A DNA stretch of 12,968 nucleotides. Origin: Gammaproteobacteria bacterium UBA4475. Its GTDB lineage: Bacteria; Pseudomonadota; Gammaproteobacteria; Pseudomonadales; Azotimanducaceae. The stretch spans positions 1 to 12,968 of the forward strand of contig DGOD01000314.1 in NCBI GenBank assembly GCA_002389265.1, given 5' to 3'. The notes under the pieces were generated by a model. It had not been told where the DNA came from, made no database searches, and was given only the letters and a program-made list of their open reading frames with translations. Shown here in pieces: positions 7,387 through 12,968 of this stretch (positions are counted from its first letter, which is position 1; each line of letters starts with the position of its first letter). A program made the translations under genes and the position numbers.

Positions 7387-9126
7387 ATGAGCGATCTCAA
7401 TCCAGCAACATCGCACTTGCTATACGAGGTGGACGATGACCCACCCTTATCGGTATCGCTGCCACTTGCGGGGCAGACGATCGCCCTAATCCTTGCAGGC
7501 ATTACGCTCACGCCTATCATTGCACTTACGGCGGCTGGTATTGTCGATGTTTGGGGAAACTGGGTTGTATTTGCTGCATTGGCCATTAGTGGTGTAACAA
7601 CCATGTTGCAAGCGCGGCCCCTTGGTAACTTTGGGGCCGGCTATGTCCTTTTTATGGGCACCTCGGGTGCTTTCCTCGCCGTTTCAATTTCGGCCTTAGA
7701 GGCGGGCGGACTGCCATTGCTGGGCTCTCTTGTTCTGGTTTCTGCGCTGATTCAGTTTCTATTCGCGGCAAAACTTTCTCTCTTTAGAGACGTCATCAAT
7801 CCAACTGTCGGCGGTACGGTTGTCTGCCTAATTGCCGTTACCGTGATGCCCATTGGGTTTGACATGGTGTCGACCGTACCTGAGGGGTTCAACACCTTTG
7901 CTTCCGCACCCGCTGTAGTCGCCACTATTACGCTGGTGGTTATTTTGCTGTTAAGTTTTTATACAGCGGGGAAAAAACGACTTTGGGCACCTCTGATCGG
8001 AATCATCATTGGATTTTTGGTGGCTTGGCCACTCAATTTGACGGATTTAACCGCGGTGTCGGAAGCCTCATGGGTCGGCCTGCCCGATCAAGGTTGGCCA
8101 GGACTTAATACTGACTTCGACGCGGCTTTTTGGACCCTGCTCCCCTCATTTATCATTGTGACTATTATCGGCGCTCTCGAGACATTCGGAGATGGCATCG
8201 CCATTCAGGATATTTCCAGTAAAAAAGTGAAAACCACCGATTATCGTGTCGTTCAAGGTGCGGTAAACGCCGACGGCCTTGGTAATTTCTTAAGCGGCCT
8301 CGCCGGAACCCTTCCAAATACTACTTACTCCACGTCGATATCGGTTGTCGATTTAACGGGCGTAGCGTCTCGCAAAGTGGGACTCTACGGCGGCGTCATT
8401 CTGCTGGGACTGGCCTTTGTACCCAAGCTCTCAGCCTTATTACAAGCTATTCCAACGCCTGTTGCCGGTGCTTTCATCATTGTATTTCTAGTGCTTTTAT
8501 TTTCGCACGGTATTCGTCTTGTGATGTCAGAAGGCATGTCTTTTGATAACGGCATCGTTTTTGGTCTGGCATTGTGGTTAGGTATAGGGTTCCAAAATCA
8601 GCAGCTGTTTAGCGGTTTGTTGCCCGATTATTTAGCGAGCCTGCTTAACAATGGAATGACGGCCGGCGGCGTTGCCGCGGTGTTTCTCAGCTGGTTGGTC
8701 TCGCTCAAGAACAAACGCCAAGCGAGAAATGTGCAGCCATTGGACAAAGCCGGACTTGCCGGCGCACTGGCCTTTGTCACTGAGAAAGCCCGGGAGTCGG
8801 ACTGGCGAGGTGAAAGTTTAAATCGCCTTGTACTCGCCGTTGAGGAAGCCTTTGTCTACATGATGACGAATACACCCGAGGGCGTCTCTGAGCTTGAACT
8901 TCGGATCCGCGCTGCTGCTGAATACGCTGAGGTGGAAATTCGCTGTGGCGAAACAAAGTCCAATATTGAAACCCAACTGCGAAGCATTGATGCCTCCGAG
9001 AACCCCGCCGATCTGGGTTTGAAGGTCTTGAAATACATGACAGATGACTTGAAGCATCAGCAATTCAGCAATGGCGAATTCCTGATCTTGCGACTCAACC
9101 AAAGAGTCATACGCAGTGCGGGCTGA
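7387..9126 (+). CDS. NCS2 nucleobase permease fused to a degenerate RsbW-like domain
   Basis: This protein has 579 residues, against about 430-500 for the family. Residues 20-445 form an NCS2 (xanthine/uracil, NAT) transporter: an opening DDDPPLSVSLPLAGQTIAL segment, multiple hydrophobic helices, an ETFGD motif in the substrate-binding helix (E265, D269) and a diverged NAT signature beginning PNTTYSTS at P310-N311. It resembles the purine branch more than UraA, but the substrate is not assigned. After a basic linker (KNKRQAR), residues 450-579 form a soluble domain resembling the kinase at 6925-7371. LVLAVEEAFVY puts E486-E487 at the N-box but Y491 in place of the Asn, and DLGLKVLKYMTD (542-553) aligns with the kinase's GGLGIHLTRSVMD. 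The G1 motif is absent, so it should not be catalytic. A TGAGGA Shine-Dalgarno (7377-7382) precedes the ATG. It is the last gene of the operon, 15 bases after the kinase. I infer a docking or sensing domain for the STAS or kinase protein. Confidence 0.88.
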   Translation: MSDLNPATSHLLYEVDDDPPLSVSLPLAGQTIALILAGITLTPIIALTAAGIVDVWGNWVVFAALAISGVTTMLQARPLGNFGAGYVLFMGTSGAFLAVSISALEAGGLPLLGSLVLVSALIQFLFAAKLSLFRDVINPTVGGTVVCLIAVTVMPIGFDMVSTVPEGFNTFASAPAVVATITLVVILLLSFYTAGKKRLWAPLIGIIIGFLVAWPLNLTDLTAVSEASWVGLPDQGWPGLNTDFDAAFWTLLPSFIIVTIIGALETFGDGIAIQDISSKKVKTTDYRVVQGAVNADGLGNFLSGLAGTLPNTTYSTSISVVDLTGVASRKVGLYGGVILLGLAFVPKLSALLQAIPTPVAGAFIIVFLVLLFSHGIRLVMSEGMSFDNGIVFGLALWLGIGFQNQQLFSGLLPDYLASLLNNGMTAGGVAAVFLSWLVSLKNKRQARNVQPLDKAGLAGALAFVTEKARESDWRGESLNRLVLAVEEAFVYMMTNTPEGVSELELRIRAAAEYAEVEIRCGETKSNIETQLRSIDASENPADLGLKVLKYMTDDLKHQQFSNGEFLILRLNQRVIRSAG

Positions 9127-9137
9127 GTTTACTCAGC
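9122..9137. terminator. Hairpin at the permease stop codon, possible terminator
   Basis: GCTGAG (9122-9127) and CTCAGC (9132-9137) form a perfect six-pair stem around the loop TTTA. The permease stop codon lies inside the stem. No T-run follows on either strand, so this is at best a weak or factor-assisted terminator or an RNA-stabilising hairpin. The 114-base gap between the convergent operons also holds a loose GCTGCC (9173-9178)/GGCAGC (9205-9210) inverted repeat. Confidence 0.3.
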
Positions 9138-9240
9138 GCGGCGACACTCTCATCCTTAGGCAATATTAATAGGCTGCCCTAATAGGCGATAATCCCTAGC
9201 ATGCGGCAGCGAGCGACCATTCCCAGTCGTCGTCTGGCGT

Positions 9241-10362
9241 TCAACTTGCCGTCCTATCTGCAATCTCGAGGACCAGACGTGTCGTCAAAGCGCCTTCTTC
9301 GAGGGCCACGGCGGAGGTCATACCGCTTATCAATTGAGTCCCAAGATCTTTTGCCTCATAAGCTTCGCGCTCATGGACAAACTCCTGCATTACACCTTCG
9401 TAGCCTATGGGCATCGTCAGTACAAACTGTGTAGCCCGCTGCTTTTCGGAGTATTGAATGCTGACCGAAAACTTGTGACCGTCGGCTATTGCGGGTTTTA
9501 ATAACTGATAAACCTCCTCCAAGATCACAGTCAAATTGAACTGGATGTTCTTGGTGAGAAGGTGTTTCTCACAGAAACGGACAACCTGGCCCTGCATGCC
9601 GTATAGATCGATTGCAAGACTATCCAGATTGAGTTCGAGGCTTCTTACGCGCTGCGTAAAGGCACGCGTCTCTTCTAGCTTGGGCGCATCAAAAATTTGG
9701 CTTGGAGGGCCTTGTTCATGAATGACACCGTCCTTCATAAAAAAGACTCGATTTGACACTTCGCGTGCAAAATCCATCTCGTGGGTCACGATTAGCATCG
9801 TCAAGCCTTGTTTCGCAAGATTCCGAATAACAGCAAGCACCTCGGTCACCATCGTTGGGTCAAGCGCCGAGGTTGGCTCATCCAACAAAACCACGTCAGG
9901 GTCCATCGCCAGGCAACGAGCAATGGCAACTCGCTGCTTTTGCCCGCCTGAAAGCTCCTTTGGAAAATGATCCTCACGTTCTGCAAGACCCACTTGGTGA
10001 AGCAGTTCGCGCGCACGCTCTTCCGCGTCCGCCTGTGACATACCCGCAAGCTTGATGGGAGCTAGGGTGAGGTTCTCCAATACCGTCAAATGTTCGTATA
10101 AATTAAAGCCTTGGAACACCATATTCATGTGTTGGCGTACTTTGGGAAGGTTGACTGTTGGATCCATCAGATCAACGCCATCAACCCAAATTGTCCCAGA
10201 TGTCGGCGTTTCTAAACAGTTGATGCAGCGTAAAAAGGTGCTCTTACCACAGCCTGAGGGTCCTATAATCGATACGACCTCACCCTTGGTAATCTCCGCA
10301 TCGACTCCCCTTAAAACAGACAGTGAGCCAAAGTCCTTGGTCAACCCCATGACACTAATCAT
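9241..10362 (-). CDS. Polar amino-acid ABC ATPase fused to a degenerate RsbW-like domain
   Basis: Residues 1-240 are a complete GlnQ/HisP-type ATPase: Walker [10 protein letters not shown] (34-42), Q-loop Q84, signature LSGGQ (137-141), Walker B VVLLDEP (157-163) with E162, and switch His H194. Family members usually end near residue 245; this one continues to 373. The extension (about 245-373) has the outline of an anti-sigma kinase domain. [12 protein letters not shown] gives an N-box-like E282-E283 with L287 where the catalytic Asn should be. [12 protein letters not shown] (339-350) parallels the DLGLKVLKYMTD block of the permease tail. No G1 motif is visible, so it is probably a pseudokinase. 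The gene starts in a 4-base ATGA overlap with the upstream permease gene, so the two products are coupled and form one importer. The tail could gate ATPase activity through STAS or kinase binding; that is inference. Confidence 0.9.
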   Translation of the reverse strand: MISVMGLTKDFGSLSVLRGVDAEITKGEVVSIIGPSGCGKSTFLRCINCLETPTSGTIWVDGVDLMDPTVNLPKVRQHMNMVFQGFNLYEHLTVLENLTLAPIKLAGMSQADAEERARELLHQVGLAEREDHFPKELSGGQKQRVAIARCLAMDPDVVLLDEPTSALDPTMVTEVLAVIRNLAKQGLTMLIVTHEMDFAREVSNRVFFMKDGVIHEQGPPSQIFDAPKLEETRAFTQRVRSLELNLDSLAIDLYGMQGQVVRFCEKHLLTKNIQFNLTVILEEVYQLLKPAIADGHKFSVSIQYSEKQRATQFVLTMPIGYEGVMQEFVHEREAYEAKDLGTQLISGMTSAVALEEGALTTRLVLEIADRTAS

Positions 10363-12623
10363 GACTTTTTACCCCTTCGGAGTTCAGGGTCCGTGCGCTT
10401 TTCGATGTATTCGAGAGCTCTGGTAAGTACCCAGGCCAAAATGAAATAAAGAATGGCTACCATGATAAGCGGGAAAAACGCATCAAATGTACGGCTACGA
10501 ATGATATCGGAGGCCTTTGTGAGGTCTTGAACCGCCACATATCCGACGATCGACGTCATCTTCACCAGTGAAATAAATTCGCCTTTGTAAACCGGCATTA
10601 TTCTCTGCACCGTTTGCGGCATAATGATGTAAATGAAGGTTTGTACTCTGCTGAACCCCATTGCGATACCAGCCTCGGTCTGCCCATCATCAATACTCTT
10701 CACTCCAGCACGGAAAATTTCGGCGATGTATGCAGCAAAGTGGAGCCCGAAGGCAAACACGGCGACCAATACAGGATCAATATCTATTGACGCAAACAGG
10801 ACGTAGAAAATCAGCATCAAAAGTACCAGCACAGGCGTGCCCCGCATTACCTCGATGTAAATCCTCGCAGGCATTTGCAAAAAACCGTTTTGTGACACGC
10901 GCATCATGCAAATTAATCCGCCTAACAGCGTGCCGAAGAACGCCGAGAGTAGAGAAATAATGATGGTGACGATGAGCCCGTCCCACAACAGTAAATAGCG
11001 GTCTTCACGAATAATGTTGTCATAAAAACTTTGCTTACTAGATTCCCAGAATCCAGTCGTCGGCTCATTGGCAACGCTACTGGCAGCGCCGGCTAGATTC
11101 TTTTTCAGGACAAACGCATAACTATCAACCGTATGGTAGGAATCAGAGAAGTTCACCCGCTCGCGCCGCTCAGGTGTTACAAACATGGAAGACACAATAC
11201 TGTCGACTTTACCCCCAACTAGCGCAGGGATTAGCGCCGCCCAGTCAACGGTGACAAACCGGATGTTCTGTCCAGTGTACTGCCCGAAGCGAAGTGCTAG
11301 CTCCACATCGAAACCGGCGATCTCACCCTCGATCTGCGCGACTTGAGGGAGGCCTATAATCGCGTTGCCGATAGTAAATGTAGGCGCATTGGGGTCGAAC
11401 TCGAAGTCCGGCATCTCGAAACTTCCATCGATGAACCAGCGCTGTTCCATGTCGGCGAGAGTGCCATCAGCACGTAGCGAAGCTAAAAACTCATTAAACA
11501 AGTCCCGGTGCCGCTGATTTTCTTTGTTGAATGCGGCTGCCACCTGAGAGGTGAATATGGGATCGCCCAAAATAGCGAGCTGCGGATTTGTCTTTAGCGC
11601 CTGGTGCAGTAAATCAACATCCGAGAACCCCGCCGTTGCCTTGCCCTTCTCTACCGCTGCTAGCATGTCAGCGATGGTGTTGTAAAATTGCAGGTCCGCA
11701 TCTGGATAGACTTCTTGCGCGAACACATCAAAGGCCGAGCCCTGCAAAATCGCAATGGATTCGTTAGCGAGCTGATCTGTTTCACTCAGTTGCTTGCCTG
11801 ACGTGGAATTTATTGCTGTTCCGTTGCGAACAAGCAACACGAGGCGGTTTGTGTAGTAGGTGTCGGTAAAGTCGATACGCTTCGCGCGTTCGTCGGTATA
11901 GCTCATGCCAGTGACAATAATGTCGACCTTCCCTGATTCGAGTGCGGGGATCAGGGCGTCCCAGCGCGAGTTTACAAACTCGATTGGCCGGTTGAGTCGC
12001 TCTGCAAATAGACGGGCGAGCTCGCCATCATGTCCCGTAACGCGCCCCTCTGCGTCGACAAAAGACATCGGCTCGCGCGTCGCACTAACACCCACTTTCA
12101 GAACATCACCCTCGGCGGGCACTCGATAGTCGTGGTGCTCATAAGGTCCGGGTTCTTTTTTAAACCAGCGTCGGCTCATGTCTGCCAGCGTTCCATCCGC
12201 GCGGATGTCGTCGATGATGGCGTTTAGTTGATTTAAGAGCTTTGTGTTTCCCTTTGCCACAGCGGCGCAGGTCGGCTCTTCACGCAATGTGGTCTCGATG
12301 ACTTTTAAATCCCGATTCTTTTGGACAATCAGATTGGCATTTGCCGTGACGGTAACTGTCGCGTCGATATGATTCGCCTTCAACGCGCCGATGATGTCTG
12401 CATAATCAGCGAATTCACTGATCGTGGCGTTGGGGAATCGCTCATACGCCAGTTGCGCCGTAGTTGACCCCGAAGTAACACCAATACGTGCTGTTGCGAC
12501 GTCGTCAACGCTGTTTATTTGACGGTCTTCGACGTTATCGCAAGCGGTTAATAAGGCAGCAAAGGCAAGAGATATCCAGAGCGCGCACTTACTTGGTTGT
12601 GCGCACGTTAGGCTCAGCATCAT
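10359..12623 (-). CDS. Lipoprotein substrate-binding (repeated) and permease fusion of an amino-acid ABC importer
   Basis: This 754-residue fusion protein begins with a lipoprotein signal with lipobox LTAC (Cys28), followed by Asp29, which favours retention at the inner membrane. Then come type-3 solute-binding segments: a half domain matching lobe 2 (about 36-154, ending [12 protein letters not shown]), a full domain (about 174-397, ending [12 protein letters not shown]), and a half domain matching lobe 1 (about 415-508). A linker leads to a HisM/GlnP-type permease (about 543-745) with the EAGIAMGF coupling motif from E650. Such importers usually use separate binding and permease proteins. 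I chose the ATG at 12623 because AAGGGAG lies 8 bases upstream; an ATG at 12659 in the same frame lacks a Shine-Dalgarno and would put twelve extra residues before the signal. The ATPase gene overlaps its stop. A polar amino acid is the probable substrate class. Confidence 0.9.
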   Translation of the reverse strand: MMLSLTCAQPSKCALWISLAFAALLTACDNVEDRQINSVDDVATARIGVTSGSTTAQLAYERFPNATISEFADYADIIGALKANHIDATVTVTANANLIVQKNRDLKVIETTLREEPTCAAVAKGNTKLLNQLNAIIDDIRADGTLADMSRRWFKKEPGPYEHHDYRVPAEGDVLKVGVSATREPMSFVDAEGRVTGHDGELARLFAERLNRPIEFVNSRWDALIPALESGKVDIIVTGMSYTDERAKRIDFTDTYYTNRLVLLVRNGTAINSTSGKQLSETDQLANESIAILQGSAFDVFAQEVYPDADLQFYNTIADMLAAVEKGKATAGFSDVDLLHQALKTNPQLAILGDPIFTSQVAAAFNKENQRHRDLFNEFLASLRADGTLADMEQRWFIDGSFEMPDFEFDPNAPTFTIGNAIIGLPQVAQIEGEIAGFDVELALRFGQYTGQNIRFVTVDWAALIPALVGGKVDSIVSSMFVTPERRERVNFSDSYHTVDSYAFVLKKNLAGAASSVANEPTTGFWESSKQSFYDNIIREDRYLLLWDGLIVTIIISLLSAFFGTLLGGLICMMRVSQNGFLQMPARIYIEVMRGTPVLVLLMLIFYVLFASIDIDPVLVAVFAFGLHFAAYIAEIFRAGVKSIDDGQTEAGIAMGFSRVQTFIYIIMPQTVQRIMPVYKGEFISLVKMTSIVGYVAVQDLTKASDIIRSRTFDAFFPLIMVAILYFILAWVLTRALEYIEKRTDPELRRGKKS

Positions 12624-12968
12624 TTTTCGGGCTCCCTTAGGTCTCACCGAACATGGCATCGGGTGGAACTCTTTATTGCTACCATTGCTGCGGCAACCGC
12701 GTCATTGCGCTGCGTTTGGTGTTTTTTTGAGAGCCAAAACTTCATTTATTAATTCCAGCTCGTAAATATAGTAGCAGAGCGAGAAATTGTATGGCCAGCC
12801 AGATTTCGGCGATTAACTATGCCCGGCTGACGTGCCCCCTAAAGCGGCTTTCATATTAACCAAAACAAGGAATATAAAGTATAGGAAGAATAAAGGACCT
12901 GTCGAGAGTAGATTTCCTCACTGTTGCTGTCAACTGAACGAGAGAAATTGGCGACATACCCGCCTGCA
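12624..12968. other. Non-coding upstream region of the ABC operon
   Basis: These 345 bases hold no supported gene. The part nearest the operon is A+T-rich, with TATATT and TTAATA sequences on the minus strand that could be -10 boxes, but none has a convincing -35 partner. A 22-codon frame at 12791-12859 (plus) has no ribosome binding site. The stretch presumably contains the ABC operon promoter and perhaps the start of a control region for whatever lies to the right. Confidence 0.4.

Noticed and set aside
10052..10426. 124-codon plus-strand frame over the ABC ATPase and permease junction
   Set aside because: It is antisense to recognisable ATPase motifs, and its translation shows no protein family.
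12680..12800. Sigma-54 or sigma-70 promoter for the ABC operon
   Set aside because: A+T-rich -10-like words are present on the minus strand, but no -35 or -24/-12 pair with proper spacing could be found by eye.
12791..12859. 22-codon frame upstream of the ABC operon
   Set aside because: It has no ribosome binding site, no recognisable features, and is on the opposite strand to the operon, so it is not a leader peptide for it.
1..12968. Mobile element, CRISPR array, tRNA or rRNA
   Set aside because: No transposase, integrase, terminal inverted repeats, regularly spaced repeats or RNA gene signatures were seen.

Overview
The window looks like bacterial chromosome, most likely from a gammaproteobacterium of marine or environmental type. 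That placement is an inference from the hybrid histidine kinase style, moderate GC content and GlnQ/HisM-type transporter sequences; no rRNA or marker gene is present. I see no phage, insertion sequence, CRISPR array or tRNA.

Layout. Positions 1-279 hold no convincing gene. A SpoIIE/RsbU-type PP2C phosphatase (280-1086, minus) is divergent from a two-gene phosphorelay: a 960-residue hybrid histidine kinase with two receivers and an HPt domain (1167-4049), and a receiver protein with a decayed GGDEF domain (4046-4993). A small membrane-anchored DM13 protein follows (5239-5709). Next is a tight four-gene operon: a GPP34/GOLPH3-family protein (5906-6565), a STAS anti-anti-sigma-type protein (6585-6914), an RsbW-type serine kinase (6925-7371), and an NCS2 purine/uracil-type permease with an extra C-terminal domain (7387-9126). 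Converging on it from the right is a two-gene ABC operon on the minus strand: a lipoprotein with two substrate-binding repeats fused to an amino-acid-type permease (12623-10359), and its ATPase, also with an extra C-terminal domain (10362-9241).

Main observation. The extra C-terminal domains of the permease and of the ABC ATPase both look like decayed copies of the RsbW-type kinase fold. Both keep an acidic Glu-Glu pair at the N-box position and a shared Asp-Leu-Gly...Met-Thr block at the G2-box position. Both lack the N-box Asn and the glycine-rich ATP-lid residues that the stand-alone kinase (6925-7371) keeps. Two unrelated transporter classes thus carry the same type of pseudokinase tail beside a complete partner-switching set (phosphatase, STAS protein, kinase), with no sigma factor in the window.

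The simplest model, which is inference, is a partner-switching circuit in which the STAS protein is shared between the active kinase and transporter-borne docking domains. It would either control nucleobase and amino-acid uptake or let the transporters report nutrient flux. The phosphorelay would be an upstream input and the GPP34 protein a possible membrane-lipid-linked partner. A related sequence element precedes both the DM13 gene and the GPP34 operon, which suggests co-regulation.
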